Below the pieces are notes generated by a model that saw nothing but the letters and a program-made list of their open reading frames with translations, made no database searches and was not told where the DNA came from. 64,000 nt of DNA, from NCBI GenBank assembly GCA_001548435.1, contig AP017308.1, positions 2,985,030-3,049,029 on the forward strand, in the 5' to 3' direction. Position numbers and translations under genes: made by a program. This DNA is from Leptolyngbya sp. NIES-3755 (GTDB lineage: Bacteria > Cyanobacteriota > Cyanobacteriia > Leptolyngbyales > Leptolyngbyaceae). Below, in pieces: positions 50,937 to 61,701 of the stretch (within the stretch, counting starts at the first letter, position 1; each line of letters begins with the position of its first letter).

Positions 50937-52762
50937 TTATCCACCTGAGAACACTGGGATTGTGAAATAGAACGTGCTTCCTGCTTCAAATCGGCTCTCT
51001 ACCCAGATTTGCCCATCATGCTGCTGCACAATCTCGCGACAGATCGCAAGTCCTAAACCTGTTCCACCCTGTTGCCGAGAGTTCGACGCATCGACTTGCT
51101 GAAAGCGATCGAAGATAACATCCAGCTTATCTTCAGGAATTCCAATCCCTTGATCTTTGACACAAAACCGCACATAAGCCCCGCCCGATCGATTTCGCTT
51201 ACGTTTACGATGAGAATCGACAAATTCGGCAGTGAGCCAAACGGTTGAACCTGCGGGAGAGAACTTAATGGCGTTATTTAATAGATTCGTGAGGGTTTGA
51301 ATAATGCGATCGGGATCTGCCCAAAGTTCTGCCGCGATCGAGGTTACAGATAGCTTGATTCCCTCACGTTCTGCCATTGCTCGCATTGCATCAGTGGATT
51401 GCACCATCACTTCCGCAGCATTACAGCGGCGTTTATCCATTGCAACTTTACCGAATTTGATGCGCTCGATGTCTAAGATGTCGCTGATTAATCGAACTAA
51501 TCGATTGGTGTTTGAATAAGCAATCTCTAACATTCGCTTGCTCTTATCCGGGCGATCGTCGATCAGTCCACTAGAAAGCAATCCCAGAGTGCTACGAATC
51601 GAAGTTAACGGCGTTCTCAGTTCATGAGACACGATCGAGACAAATTCATCTTTCATTTGTTCGACTGCTTGGCGATCGGTGATGTCTTTGAAAACGATAA
51701 CGGCTCCTGCAATACGATCGCATTCTAGAATTGGACTGCTCACATATTCAACGGGGAATGTTGAACCATCTCGGTGCTGGAATAAATCACCGCTGCAATG
51801 CTCGACCGTTCCTTTACGAATCGTGGTATGAATCGGACTATCTGCTAATAGATAAGGAATTCCATCAGATTTAGAGTGCTTCAGATAAGTGTGCATCCAT
51901 TGACCCACCAGATCATCCACTTCATAGCCCAACATCTTCGCAGCAGTGGAATTTACAAAGGTGATGACACCTTGAGCATCAATTCCATAGATACCATCCC
52001 CCGCAGAGTTGAGAATGAGTTCATTTTGATGGCTCAATCGTTCGATCGAGGCTTCGGCTCGTTGTCGTTCTTCAATAATGAATTCTCGTTGCTCAATTTG
52101 TCTGATCAGTTCCTCATTCGTGCGCTGAAGCTGCATTGTTCTTTGTAAAACACAGCGCTCTAAGTTCGAGTTCAGTGTCGCAAGTTCGAGTTCTACTTTT
52201 TTGCGGCGTTTCACATCGCGTTTTAGATGAGCATTCAGCGATCGTACTCTTTGAAATAAGCTGCGTTGATGAATTGCAACCGCGAATAAATGGCTTAACG
52301 TATGAGCAAGTTCTCGATCGAAGTTTGTCCAGGGTTGTGCTTGCCCTGTTCTTAGTTCCTTCCAGCTTTCAAACGATCGTTTAGGTATAATTTGCCTTGG
52401 ATCGTCTTGACCGAGCTTTCCTGCCCAAATTCGCTCAATGTCAATCTCCGATCGAAAGACACTGAGATGCCCTAAAATTTGCTGGCGGTATTGAATCGGA
52501 ATGACTAGAACACTCCGAATCTTTGCATCGATCAGCGAAATTGCTAATTCTTCGGGCATCTCAGAGAGTTCAATGTTATCAACTAGCCAACCTCCTTCAG
52601 TGCGAGGTTCTAAATCTAACCAGGTTTGCCACAACGGATGATGTTCTAATACAGGTGGCGAAGATTGTCGATCGAAGCTATTCAAAGCAGCAGGAAGCAC
52701 AGGCTGTCTTCCTTCGATAAAAAACTGCGAAGGTTGATGAATGCCTTGAGGGATGATGTAAA
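50937..52762 (-). pseudogene. GAF-PAS sensory histidine kinase, 3' part (split by IS)
   Basis: The larger piece of a gene whose 5' end is at 53940-54695; the restored protein has 857 residues. This part carries a second GAF-like domain (LISVLVIP-type region IRSVLVIPIQYRQQILGHLSVF), a coiled coil, a PAS domain (LILNSAGDGIYGIDAQGVIT), a HisKA domain with the phospho-His in FVSIVSHELRTPLTS, and a HATPase_c domain (LLNNAIKFSP, VKDQGIGIPEDKL, GGTGLGLAICREI). Without its N-terminal GAF it could at best be expressed as a truncated kinase. Confidence 0.9.
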
Positions 52763-52771
52763 GGGAGCGTG

Positions 52772-53665
52772 TCACCTTCTTGAGAGAATAGATGTCGTGG
52801 GATTCAGTTGCTCATTGAGATAAGCACAGCGTTGTGCCAGCACTTTCGGAATATGCTCCGCTTTCCACCGACCTCCAACAATCTGCAACCGTTGATCAAT
52901 TTGTTTGACCAACGATTCCACGGCTCCTGACCCAATCGAACATAGCTCCTCAGCCGCGTAGTAGTCGTAGTTCACAATCCGATGTTGATGCTTCAGCAGA
53001 TAGTTGCAAAACCGCTCTGCCTCATCGGAGGGACACGCCGCTAATTGGGCTAGAGCAGCGCTCACATCTCCTTTCCATAACTGAGCTTCTATCTGTTCTC
53101 GGTCGATTTCGTCGCTCGATAACTTGAACAAGTTCTCCTTGAGATGATACCAATCGAGAATCTCAATCCGTTGCTCGCTCAACGCGACGATCTGCTGATG
53201 CAAGTTCCAGATGCCGTCGTGTCCATCGCCCAGACAGACAACGACCTCTGCCATCGGACGCGCGCTCACTGTTGCGACCAATGCCTCATTGTCCTGAAAC
53301 CAAGCTCGACTTTCTCCCTTGCCATTGATGCGAACGGCTTTGTACTGTCGCCAGTCCGGTTCGTCTTGAGTGCCACTGGTTAACTTCACATTGCCGCCAT
53401 CAATACTGATTTCCAGAATCGGCTCTGGCGCTTCGGGTTCAAGTTCTTCCCACGGTTGTCGCTGGACTAATCGTTGTTGCGTTTTGGCGCTGACGCGCAT
53501 TCCTGTATACACCGCGATGTCTCGTTCTGCGCGGGCATAGGAAACCGTTGCACTCGCTCTCAAACAGCACGCTTCCAAGTAAGGACTCATTTGGCTTCTC
53601 GCAGATACCCCTAATCGTGTCGCTTGTTCACTCGTCAATTGCAGTTCTCCTAAGATACTTTTCAA
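52772..53665 (-). CDS. IS transposase, ORF2 (copy 3)
   Basis: 297 residues, identical to the other two copies; DGHDGIWN, DWYHLKENLF and SIGSGAVES motifs present. Start is the TTG at 53665 or a frameshift from ORF1. Confidence 0.92.
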   Translation of the reverse strand: MKSILGELQLTSEQATRLGVSARSQMSPYLEACCLRASATVSYARAERDIAVYTGMRVSAKTQQRLVQRQPWEELEPEAPEPILEISIDGGNVKLTSGTQDEPDWRQYKAVRINGKGESRAWFQDNEALVATVSARPMAEVVVCLGDGHDGIWNLHQQIVALSEQRIEILDWYHLKENLFKLSSDEIDREQIEAQLWKGDVSAALAQLAACPSDEAERFCNYLLKHQHRIVNYDYYAAEELCSIGSGAVESLVKQIDQRLQIVGGRWKAEHIPKVLAQRCAYLNEQLNPTTSILSRR

Positions 53666-53871
53666 CCGTCGCGGGTAGCCTTCAGTTGTGGCGGTAACTG
53701 CTGTGATAAAAAACTCCCTAATCCTGGTGTGACGTGCTGTTGCACTTGAGTTCGCACCATCGCTTCGATTTCTGCCAAATTCGTTATCTGGCTTTTGTCA
53801 GCATCGTTGTACAAGATTTTTGCAATCGCTTGAACATGGGCATTCAGCGCTTGTTGGTCTTCAGGAGTCAT
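53662..53871 (-). CDS. IS transposase, ORF1 (copy 3)
   Basis: 69 residues, identical to copies 1 and 2, with the slip heptamer at 53707-53713 on the minus strand. Confidence 0.85.
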   Translation of the reverse strand: MTPEDQQALNAHVQAIAKILYNDADKSQITNLAEIEAMVRTQVQQHVTPGLGSFLSQQLPPQLKATRDG

Positions 53872-53939
53872 CGCGGGAACCTCTTCAGGAATCGGTTTCC
53901 TTTATTCTCATTTTTCTCCTCAGAAGGTGACACGCTCCC

Positions 53940-54695
53940 GATGTAAAGCCGTCCGCCGATTCCCTCAAAAGCTTGTACAACCTGTTCTAGAGCTTGTTGG
54001 AGTTGCATTTCAGGAAGCGCATGGAGCAGAGAAGTAATTTGATTAATTGCGGCTTCTTGAGCAGCATAGCGACGAGTTTCGTGGAGAATATTCGATTGTG
54101 CGATCGCAATGGATACCTGATCAGAAATCAACTGTATGATCTGAAGCTCTGCCTGGGTAAATCGATGCGGTTCACTATGATGCGATACTAACAATCCCCA
54201 AAGTTCACCCTGAGCAATAATCGGCACTACTAACGACGATCGCACTCCCATCGCAGTTAAGTACTCAATATGACACGGATCAACCGCACGAAAATATAGC
54301 TCTCCCTCGATCACTGTTCCATTAGAATCCTCGATCAAAGGACTTGTGCCGATTTCCTGAGTAGACACATCCACAATCGATCGCTGTCTGACTTTGAGAA
54401 AGAGTTCTCTCGCTTCAGGTGGAATATCGCCTGCTGGAAACCAATGATTGAGCAATGACGGTAATCGATTGTCTTGAATCGATTCTGCCACGACTTCACC
54501 GCTGCCATCTGTATCGAATCGATAGATTTTGACGCGATCGGTTTGCAAAAATGCACGAACTTCCGCAACAGTCGCGTTTAGAATCGTGGGTAGTTCTAGA
54601 GATTGTCGAATTTGATTGATCATTCGATGCAACAGCACCGCGAATGCTGTTTGTTGAGCTTCTGATAGCGTGGCATCGTGTGGGGTAGAGAACAT
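53940..54695 (-). pseudogene. GAF-PAS sensory histidine kinase, 5' part, bilin-type GAF
   Basis: Starts MFSTPHDATLSEAQQTAFAV and encodes about 250 residues to the IS boundary (GIGGRLYI). The GAF domain (about 35-205) carries GDIPPEARELF, then FRAVDPCHIEYLTAMGVRSS with C141-H142, the position of the bilin-linking Cys-His in phytochromes and cyanobacteriochromes, and LWGLLVSHHSEPHRF. It is therefore a candidate photoreceptor domain, though no chromophore test is possible here. Fused to the 3' part in frame after deletion of the IS and one GATGTAAA. Confidence 0.85.
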
Positions 54696-54751
54696 AGCCG
54701 TTTCGATCTATGAAGGACAGGACACTAGCGTTTGAACAATCCGCGATCGCT

Positions 54752-54853
54752 CTAAGATCTGGATGCGTTCCTGATCGCATAATTTTCGCGGGTTAAGACG
54801 GTTTCGAGCATTTGAGCTATGCAGTCATCGTCCTCAACAAGCAGAATTCTCAT
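54752..54853 (-). pseudogene. Response-regulator N-terminal remnant
   Basis: 33 codons from the ATG at 54853 begin MRILLVEDDDCIAQMLETVL, the start of a receiver domain, then break after TRENYAIRNASRS. No phospho-acceptor region follows. It lies just upstream of the split kinase on the same strand, so an old receiver gene was truncated here. Confidence 0.75.
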
Positions 54854-55198
54854 ACACGAAACCTCTTCCGCTGATTCCAGCATCGATCTTAGGCTTGCGT
54901 AACTTTACCTGTCATTATCAATACAAATCGTAGATTTAGTCATATCTATTCACAGAACTTTTTCTTTTTAGATACTTCTTGATGATTAATGAGCAATAAC
55001 TCTTATTGCTAATCCCCAACGCCGTACACCAGATACAAATCAGCCACTCATCCATACTGGCAGCTTCCCAAATCGGATGAAACCGATTGATTGTGTGACG
55101 ATTCGTTTGGGGACTCTAAACAATCGTGAAGTTATCTTGCTAAATCGCTAAACGACTTCTATCGTTAGCAATTGATACAAAGTCAGTAGAAACTGGTT
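54854..55198. other. Divergent intergenic region
   Basis: 345 bases between the minus-strand receiver remnant and the plus-strand hybrid kinase. The only structure seen is a short hairpin, AATCGG-ATGAAA-CCGATT (55071-55088). No promoter box or small ORF stood out. Confidence 0.4.
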
Positions 55199-57529
55199 AT
55201 GCAAAGCACTTCATTGCTCGGTTCACTAGACTTAGAGAATTTACTCGATCGCGCCCCCGCCATCGTTGCATCTGATTGTTCTGTAAGATCAGCGATCGCT
55301 CAAATGCGTCAAGTTAGCGCGTCTTATCTACTGGTGATGGAAAATACCCGCCTGATTGGAACGTTTACCGAAACGGACATTACAACCCTTGCCATTTCGC
55401 GACCTAATTTTCTCGATCTTGCCCTTGCTGATGTGATCCTACAACCCGTAATCACGATCAAAAACGCACTTGATCGTTCCTATTTAGAACTATTGACCTG
55501 GATGGTAGAGCAACAGATTGACTACCTGCCAATTCTAGAAGCATCAGGACAAGTTTTAGGAGTCATCACCCCCACGACCACAAAGCAGGCACTCCTGAGG
55601 CAAAATCAAATCGATACCATGTCACAAGCGCTTGAAAGCACCATCCGATCACTGGAATTTCAGAAGTTTGCACTCGACCAATCTGCGATCGTAGCGGTCA
55701 CTGATCGTCACGGCATCATCACAGAGGTGAACGATACATTTTGTCAAATCTCTCAATATCCCAGAGCAGAACTAATTGGGCAGTCTCACCGCATTATTAA
55801 CTCTGGTTATCATCCACCCGAATTTTTCCAACAGCTTTGGGCGACCATTTCTAGTGGCAAGGTTTGGCGAGGTGATATTAAGAACCGGGCGAAAGATGGC
55901 AGCTTTTACTGGGTGGCAACCACGATCGTGCCGTTTCTAGATGCTGAGAACAAGCCCTTTCAGTACCTTGCGATTCGATTTGATATTAGCGATCGTAAAG
56001 CGTCGGAAGAAAAAATTCGCGAACAAGCCACTCTGTTAAACGTTGCCACAGATGCAATTTCGCTACGAGATTTAGACAATCGAATTCTTTACTGGAATCA
56101 GGGAGCCGAGCGGTTGTATGGCTGGAAAGCAGCAGAAGCGATCGGGCAGAAAGACACTGACTTGATTTGCCCAGACGCGATCGCCCAAGTCGAAGCCGCA
56201 CTTCAAACCGTGATTCAAGAGGGACAATGGCAGGGGGAACTTTCAAAGATCAGCAAAGCAGGGAAAAAGCTTTTAGTTGAAAATCGCTGGACGTTGATTC
56301 GGGATGAGCAAGGCAATCCGAAATCCATCTTGACCGTTGCAACAGACATTACAGAAAGAAAGCAACTCGAACGCCAATTCTTACGGGCACAACGCATGGA
56401 AAGTTTGGGAACCCTTGCCAGCGGAATTGCTCATGATTTGAACAATATTCTCACCCCCATTCTGGCAGCCGCCCAACTCTTACCGCTGCAATTTCCCACC
56501 GTGAGTGAGCAGAGCCAAACCTTGCTCACAATCTTGTCAGAAAGCGCGAAACGAGGCAGCGATCTCGTAACCCAAATTTTGTCGTTTGCACGAGGCATGG
56601 ATGGACAACACGCTCCGCTACAAGTCAGACACATCCTTGCGGAAGTGCTCAGAGTCATACAACAGACCTTTCCGAAATCGATCGCGATCAAACGCAATCT
56701 TCCGACTGATACACTTTGGTTGATTTCTGCGGATGCGACCCAACTCCACCAAGTCTTCATGAATCTCTGTGTGAATGCGCGAGATGCAATGCCAGAAGGC
56801 GGCACGTTGCAACTAACCGCAGAAAACGTAGTTATCGATGAGAACTATGCTCGGATGAATATTGATGCTCATTCGGGAGCATACGTCGTGGTGACGATCG
56901 CAGATACTGGAACAGGCATGGCACCCGAAATCATTGAGCGCATCTTTGAGCCATTCTTTACAACCAAAGCATCCGGGCATGGAACTGGACTCGGCTTATC
57001 TACGACAACCGCGATCGTGAAAAGTCATGGTGGATTTATGAATGTCTATAGCGAGGTGAATCGCGGCACTCGGTTCAAAGTGTACTTTCCTGCGATCGAA
57101 GGAACGGAAATCCCTCTAGAACAAGACTTGACGACTTTGAAGGGCAATCATGAACTGGTGTTGGTCGTGGATGATGAAGCCTCGGTTCGCGAAATCACGA
57201 AAGCAACTTTAGAAGCTTACAACTATCGAGTTTTAACAGCGAGTGATGGCGTTGAAGCGATGACTCAATATGCACAACATCGGCAAGAGATTAGCATGGT
57301 GCTGCTTGATCTAATGATGCCGACCTTGGATGGTTTGACCACAATTCGAGCATTGCAGAAAATAAATCCTTCTATCTTGATTGTAGCAATGAGTGGACTT
57401 GCTGCGAATGAAGCAGTGGCTCAAGCAACCCGTGTTGGAATTCAGCACTGTCTAGCCAAACCTTTTACGGCTCAGGAGCTGCTTCAGATTCTGCACACCT
57501 TGAAAACCAGAACTATCTCGCTGAGATAA
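55199..57529 (+). CDS. Hybrid histidine kinase with CBS pair, two PAS domains and receiver
   Basis: 776 residues. A CBS-domain pair (about 15-135: [37 protein letters not shown]) precedes two PAS domains ([17 protein letters not shown] and [16 protein letters not shown]). The HisKA motif [19 protein letters not shown] supplies the phospho-His. HATPase_c ([43 protein letters not shown]) is followed by a C-terminal receiver with VDDEAS and phospho-acceptor Asp in [13 protein letters not shown]. No membrane segment, so cytoplasmic. CBS domains often sense adenosyl nucleotides. Confidence 0.93.
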   Translation: MQSTSLLGSLDLENLLDRAPAIVASDCSVRSAIAQMRQVSASYLLVMENTRLIGTFTETDITTLAISRPNFLDLALADVILQPVITIKNALDRSYLELLTWMVEQQIDYLPILEASGQVLGVITPTTTKQALLRQNQIDTMSQALESTIRSLEFQKFALDQSAIVAVTDRHGIITEVNDTFCQISQYPRAELIGQSHRIINSGYHPPEFFQQLWATISSGKVWRGDIKNRAKDGSFYWVATTIVPFLDAENKPFQYLAIRFDISDRKASEEKIREQATLLNVATDAISLRDLDNRILYWNQGAERLYGWKAAEAIGQKDTDLICPDAIAQVEAALQTVIQEGQWQGELSKISKAGKKLLVENRWTLIRDEQGNPKSILTVATDITERKQLERQFLRAQRMESLGTLASGIAHDLNNILTPILAAAQLLPLQFPTVSEQSQTLLTILSESAKRGSDLVTQILSFARGMDGQHAPLQVRHILAEVLRVIQQTFPKSIAIKRNLPTDTLWLISADATQLHQVFMNLCVNARDAMPEGGTLQLTAENVVIDENYARMNIDAHSGAYVVVTIADTGTGMAPEIIERIFEPFFTTKASGHGTGLGLSTTTAIVKSHGGFMNVYSEVNRGTRFKVYFPAIEGTEIPLEQDLTTLKGNHELVLVVDDEASVREITKATLEAYNYRVLTASDGVEAMTQYAQHRQEISMVLLDLMMPTLDGLTTIRALQKINPSILIVAMSGLAANEAVAQATRVGIQHCLAKPFTAQELLQILHTLKTRTISLR

Positions 57530-57606
57530 AACCAATTTGGGGTCTAACTACTGGAGCATCAATTTGTGGATCGGTTTGGGATTGCTAACTTCTAACGATC
57601 GACCTT

Positions 57607-58353
57607 TCAGATCTCAATCACCAGATCGGCAACGAAATCTTCATTCCGCTCATCCGGATAGCCTCTCGGATTGCAAATCACTCGCGTCTCTCCAATCCGA
57701 TAATCTTGCTGGGTATGAATATGCCCATGCACCCACAATGCAGCACCAGACTCTTCAACAAAAGAATCAAGATGCGAAGCATACGCAGCGCTTAGAATGT
57801 CTTCTCGATCGCGCTCTAGTATCGATCGTGGACTTGGTGCATGATGCGTGATGATCACAACTTTACCTGTGCTAAGACTTTTCACTTCCTCACTCAGCCA
57901 TCTCAGCGATTTCTGATGGATCACAAATGTATCTAACGATCGCAGCTTCCGATACTGTGGACTCACTCGAATTCTGCGATAGTCATTTTTCATCTGTGTT
58001 GCATGATAGCCTGCAATCCTCGGATCACCGAACAATCCAAAATTCGTCCACAAAGTACAGCCTAGGAATGTGATATCACCAATTGTTAAGCGATCGTTCT
58101 CCAGAACATAAACATTCGTTCCTTCAGCCAATTGCTTCAGATCATCAATATGCTTCGGAAATGCCCTACCGTAATATTCGTGATTTCCAAGAACATAGAG
58201 AACAGGTTTATCTGGAAAAGTTGCTTTAATCCAATCGATTCCCTTTTTGCCAACGTGAATATCTCCCGCCAAAATTACGATGTCTGCATCAGTTTTAGGC
58301 GGATTGAATGACTCGAATTCTACGTGCAAATCACTCAGGATATGTAACTTCAT
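57607..58353 (-). CDS. Calcineurin-like metallophosphoesterase
   Basis: 248 residues with the family's metal-binding motifs in order: SDLHVEFE, ILAGDIHVG, VLGNHEYYG, VIITHHAPSP and VHGHIHTQQDY. The substrate is not evident; relatives hydrolyse nucleotides or phosphodiesters. The ATG at 58353 overlaps the stop of an antitoxin-like gene (ATGA), so the two are translated together. Confidence 0.9.
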   Translation of the reverse strand: MKLHILSDLHVEFESFNPPKTDADIVILAGDIHVGKKGIDWIKATFPDKPVLYVLGNHEYYGRAFPKHIDDLKQLAEGTNVYVLENDRLTIGDITFLGCTLWTNFGLFGDPRIAGYHATQMKNDYRRIRVSPQYRKLRSLDTFVIHQKSLRWLSEEVKSLSTGKVVIITHHAPSPRSILERDREDILSAAYASHLDSFVEESGAALWVHGHIHTQQDYRIGETRVICNPRGYPDERNEDFVADLVIEI

Positions 58354-58529
58354 CTACGTTCTGCGATCGCTTCTTCTGCCAAAGCGTCTAACTTACCCTC
58401 TGCGATGTCTTGCTCGATTTGCTCATCCCAACGCTGATAATCCAAATCAGAAAACCATTGTCTGAGCCGCTGAAATTCGTCAGGCGGAAGCGTAAGAATG
58501 GCGGCTTCAATTTGCTCAAGGGTTGACAT
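58350..58529 (-). CDS. Small antitoxin-like protein
   Basis: 59 residues, starting MSTLEQIEAAILTLPPDEFQ and continuing LRQWFSDLDYQRWDEQIEQD then LDALAEEAIAERR. It resembles the acidic, helical antitoxin-type proteins common in cyanobacteria, in which DxxxWDxQIExD and ALAEEAI are recurrent, and which usually continue with ADFxAGRC. Here the protein stops at IAERR and the neighbour is a phosphoesterase, not a ParE/RelE toxin. ATGA overlap with that gene. Confidence 0.7.
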   Translation of the reverse strand: MSTLEQIEAAILTLPPDEFQRLRQWFSDLDYQRWDEQIEQDIAEGKLDALAEEAIAERR

Positions 58530-58679
58530 ACCAAGTTTTACCTTTGAAGATTTAGCACAACTATAGATCTAACTGTAGCCGAACTTGACGAGTACAAAAT
58601 ACAACGATCGACAATCCGCTTAGCGAGTTCGAGAGCGCGATCGTCCACTGAAGTGGCGATACCCTATTAAACCGCCAAC

Positions 58680-59333
58680 CTAAACAGATACTGCCTTTTG
58701 GTTTGCTATCTCAGCAAGTTGAAACGCTTTTCGGGCTTGTAAATTTTCCGCATAGACTATCAGCTTATGCGGAATTTGAAGCGGAAATTGCACCGCAAGC
58801 CGAAGCGCAGACATCAGACAAGTACAGAGTAAGATATCTGCTACTGTAAACGCCCCACCCAAAATATAAGACTTAGTATCTTCGAGCCAACTTTCTGCAA
58901 CTAGAATTTGCTGATTGAACCCATTGATTGCTACTTCAACCGCTTCAGGCGAGGGCTTGTAGTACTGAACTAGGCTACCTCCATGTTTCGCAATGACGTA
59001 AAGCGTGTGCGCGTCTAACTCAGTCATCACATAGAAACAGACTTGAAAGAATCGCGCTCGTTGCTCAATTTCTACATCAGGAAGAAACTTTCCACCACCA
59101 TACCTTTCTGCTAGGTAAAGACAGATTGCAGCACTTTCGGAGATGATAAGATCACCATCCTGCAAAGATGGAATCTTCCGCCCAGGATGTATCGCAGTAT
59201 AAGCAGAGGTTTGCATTTGTTGAGATCGAGATTGAATCAGTTCAGTCTTGTAAGAGATGCCCAATTCTTGTAACATCCAATGTACTCGCAGCGATCGTAA
59301 ACTTCCTACTCCATAAACAATTAGGTCGTTCAT
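58680..59333 (-). CDS. Glutathione S-transferase
   Basis: 217 residues. N-terminal thioredoxin fold (LIVYGVGSLRSLRVHWMLQELG), GRKIPSLQDGDLIISESAAICLYLAERYGG as the cis-Pro/glutathione-binding block, and a helical C-terminal domain with FTVADILLCTCLM. Catalytic residue is probably the Ser near the first helix. It starts 22 bases after prfA on the same strand and may be read through from the ribosomal operon. Confidence 0.88.
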   Translation of the reverse strand: MNDLIVYGVGSLRSLRVHWMLQELGISYKTELIQSRSQQMQTSAYTAIHPGRKIPSLQDGDLIISESAAICLYLAERYGGGKFLPDVEIEQRARFFQVCFYVMTELDAHTLYVIAKHGGSLVQYYKPSPEAVEVAINGFNQQILVAESWLEDTKSYILGGAFTVADILLCTCLMSALRLAVQFPLQIPHKLIVYAENLQARKAFQLAEIANQKAVSV

Positions 59334-59355
59334 CTCAAGAAGGTCTTTGACAAAC

Positions 59356-60471
59356 TTATTTCACAGCCGCTTCATTTCCACTCTCAGCCGCTAATTGCTC
59401 CAATCGCTCTTGCTGATCCTGAGAGATACAAGTTTCGATCACATCCTCTAAATCGCCTTCTAACACCGGATTCAAGGCAAAGTTCTGTCCCAAGCGGTGG
59501 TCGGTCACGCGATTGTCTTTGTAGTTGTAGGTGCGAATCTTCTCCGATCGCTCTCCCGTCCCAACTTGCGATCGACGCATTGAAGTAATCGCATCTTGCT
59601 GCTCTCGCAACTTGATCTCATACAGCTTCGCTCTCAAAATCTGCATCGCCCGTTCCCGGTTCTGAAGCTGCGATCGCTCTTCTGTACAAAACACCCGAAT
59701 CCCCGTCGGCTTGTGAATCAAATCGACTGCTGTTTCAACTTTGTTGACGTTCTGACCCCCTGCACCACCCGATCGAGCCGTCTTCATCTCAATATCTTTC
59801 GGGTCGATGTGAATTTCCACATCATCAACCTCTGGCATGATTGCGACCGTCGCTGTTGAAGTATGAACTCGTCCAGAAGCTTCAGTGACCGGAACCCGCT
59901 GCACCCGGTGAACCCCAGCCTCAAACTTCAACTTGCTATAAACACGATCGCCCTGAATTTCCATAATGGCTTCTTTGAAGCCGCCCAACCCTTCCGCCAG
60001 GGATTCACTCGCCATCTTGATGCGCCAGCCTTGACGCTCCGCATACCGCGAGTACATTCTCACCAAATCCCCAGCCCAAATGCTGGCTTCATCTCCGCCT
60101 GTGCCCGCCCGAATTTCCAACATGATGTTCTTGTCATCATTGGGATCACTCGGAAGCAGCAAAATCTTTAATCGGTTTTCTAATTCTTGCAGCTTGGCTT
60201 GGAGTTCTTCCACTTCCATCGCTGCCATTTCTTGCATTTCGAGATCGCCGCCGGACTCTTTTAAGAGTTGCCGCGCTCCAGCAAGGTCTTGCTCAGTTTT
60301 GCGCCAAAGCTCGTAGGTATTGACCGTTTCTTCTAACGACGATCGAGATTTTGCTACGCGCTGAAACTCACCCGGATCTTTTGCAATATCCGGGTCTGCG
60401 AGTCTCCGCGTCAGTTCGTTAAAGGTTTGCTCAACCGAATTTAGTTTGTCAATCAGGTATGCTTCAGCCAT
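59356..60471 (-). CDS. prfA: Peptide chain release factor 1
   Basis: 371 residues from the ATG at 60471 (the longer frame to 60543 lacks a ribosome site). It has the peptidyl-hydrolysis motif GGQ in [19 protein letters not shown], and a PxT-type stop-codon recognition region. [19 protein letters not shown] is the RF1 signature. Releases peptides at UAA and UAG. Last housekeeping gene of the ribosomal operon. Confidence 0.95.
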   Translation of the reverse strand: MAEAYLIDKLNSVEQTFNELTRRLADPDIAKDPGEFQRVAKSRSSLEETVNTYELWRKTEQDLAGARQLLKESGGDLEMQEMAAMEVEELQAKLQELENRLKILLLPSDPNDDKNIMLEIRAGTGGDEASIWAGDLVRMYSRYAERQGWRIKMASESLAEGLGGFKEAIMEIQGDRVYSKLKFEAGVHRVQRVPVTEASGRVHTSTATVAIMPEVDDVEIHIDPKDIEMKTARSGGAGGQNVNKVETAVDLIHKPTGIRVFCTEERSQLQNRERAMQILRAKLYEIKLREQQDAITSMRRSQVGTGERSEKIRTYNYKDNRVTDHRLGQNFALNPVLEGDLEDVIETCISQDQQERLEQLAAESGNEAAVK

Positions 60472-60564
60472 CGGACTCGCCTCAAAAAGTAAGAAAATTT
60501 CGGTGAAAAGACAATCGCGGCAACTCAAAACGCGATCGTCCAATGAGTTTTCAACCGAGTTGTC

Positions 60565-60783
60565 CTACTTTTGTTCTTCGCTCATGCCATACTTCCGCAA
60601 GAACCGCTCTACTCGTCCCTCAGTGTCAATAATCTTCTGAGTTCCAGTGAAAAACGGATGATTGCCTGACCACACATCAACGTGCAATTCTGGCTTGGTC
60701 GAACCCACGGTCGCAACGTGTTCACCGTTACAGAAAACCTTAGCTTCAGGATACCAAGTCGGATGAATGCCTTGTTTTGCCAT
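60565..60783 (-). CDS. rpmE: Ribosomal protein bL31
   Basis: 72 residues: GIHPTWYPEAKVFCNGEHVATVG, VDVWSGNHPFFTGTQKIIDTEGRVERF. The first Cys of the zinc-ligand pairs is unpaired, so this is the zinc-free (C-) type. Gap of 36 bases after rpsI. Confidence 0.93.
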   Translation of the reverse strand: MAKQGIHPTWYPEAKVFCNGEHVATVGSTKPELHVDVWSGNHPFFTGTQKIIDTEGRVERFLRKYGMSEEQK

Positions 60784-60819
60784 TGTCTTTTCTCCAGCGT
60801 TCTATATCTAGTGTAACAA

Positions 60820-61227
60820 TTAGCGTTTCGAGAACTGGGGAGCTTTCCGAGCCTTGCGAAGACCGTATTTTCTCCGTTCTTTCGCTCTCGGATCACGGGT
60901 GAGGTAGCCTTCGACTTTCAGCGGCTTGCGGTTTTCGGGGTCGAGTTCGCACAATGCACGAGCGACACCCAGTTTGATCGCGTCTGCTTGTCCGGTCAAT
61001 CCGCCACCGTGAGCATTCACCAAAATATCGTATTCACCTTCCAAGCCGAGAGTTTCCAAGGGTGCTTTCGCGCCAGAGAGATACTCTTGGTTGAACTGGA
61101 GGTAAAGATCACCGGGCTTGCCGTTGATCGTAATCGTGCCCTCACCGGGAACTAGACGGACACGAGCGATCGCATTCTTGCGGCGACCTGTGCCCTGATA
61201 CATCACTCGTCCTTCAGTTGCTTGCAT
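60820..61227 (-). CDS. rpsI: Ribosomal protein uS9
   Basis: 135 residues: [21 protein letters not shown] at the N-terminus and the usual basic C-terminus [18 protein letters not shown] that reaches the ribosomal P site. Starts 3 bases after rplM. Confidence 0.97.
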   Translation of the reverse strand: MQATEGRVMYQGTGRRKNAIARVRLVPGEGTITINGKPGDLYLQFNQEYLSGAKAPLETLGLEGEYDILVNAHGGGLTGQADAIKLGVARALCELDPENRKPLKVEGYLTRDPRAKERRKYGLRKARKAPQFSKR

Positions 61228-61230
61228 GGA

Positions 61231-61686
61231 TTACTTTTCTCCCGGAATCGTGCTGATTTCTAAGACTTTGGGTTGCTGTGCGGCATGAGGATGATCTGCA
61301 CCCGCATACACTTTCATTTTGGTAAACAGTTGGCGACCGAGTGAATTTTTCGGCAGCATTCCTTTAACTGCTTGCTCGATGATGCGCTCTGGCAATCTTG
61401 CTTGCAGTTTTTCAAAGGATTCGGTCTTCATTCCACCCGGACGACCGGAGTGACGACGATATACTTTTTGGGTGGCTTTTTTGCCAGTAACGACGACTTT
61501 ATCCGCATTGATCACAACGACGAAATCGCCTGTATCTAAGTGCGGGGTGTAAGTCGGTTTGTTTTTACCGCGAAGTACCATCGCGATTTCGGTTGCCAAA
61601 CGTCCGAGGCGTTGATCCGCTGCATCCACAACGTACCAATCGCGCTGGATCTCAGCGACCGGAGGTAGGTAGGTTTTGTTTTCCAT
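61231..61686 (-). CDS. rplM: Ribosomal protein uL13
   Basis: 151 residues with [39 protein letters not shown] and [12 protein letters not shown], all L13 signatures. Follows truA in the usual cyanobacterial order. Confidence 0.97.
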   Translation of the reverse strand: MENKTYLPPVAEIQRDWYVVDAADQRLGRLATEIAMVLRGKNKPTYTPHLDTGDFVVVINADKVVVTGKKATQKVYRRHSGRPGGMKTESFEKLQARLPERIIEQAVKGMLPKNSLGRQLFTKMKVYAGADHPHAAQQPKVLEISTIPGEK

Positions 61687-61701
61687 GAGTTTGGGGTTTA
61701 G

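Larger units (their letters stand above)
52763..53939 (-). mobile_element. ISKra4-like insertion sequence, copy 3
   Basis: 1,177 bp, with the same ends and transposases as copies 1 and 2. Flanked by an 8-base duplication GATGTAAA (52755-52762 and 53940-53947). A 9-base duplication (GATGTAAAG) is possible only if one terminal G is counted as target. It interrupts the sensory kinase gene. Confidence 0.95.

Noticed and set aside
58645-58656. CCACT-GA-AGTGG palindrome
   Set aside because: A two-base loop cannot fold as a hairpin; could be a protein site but there is no second copy.
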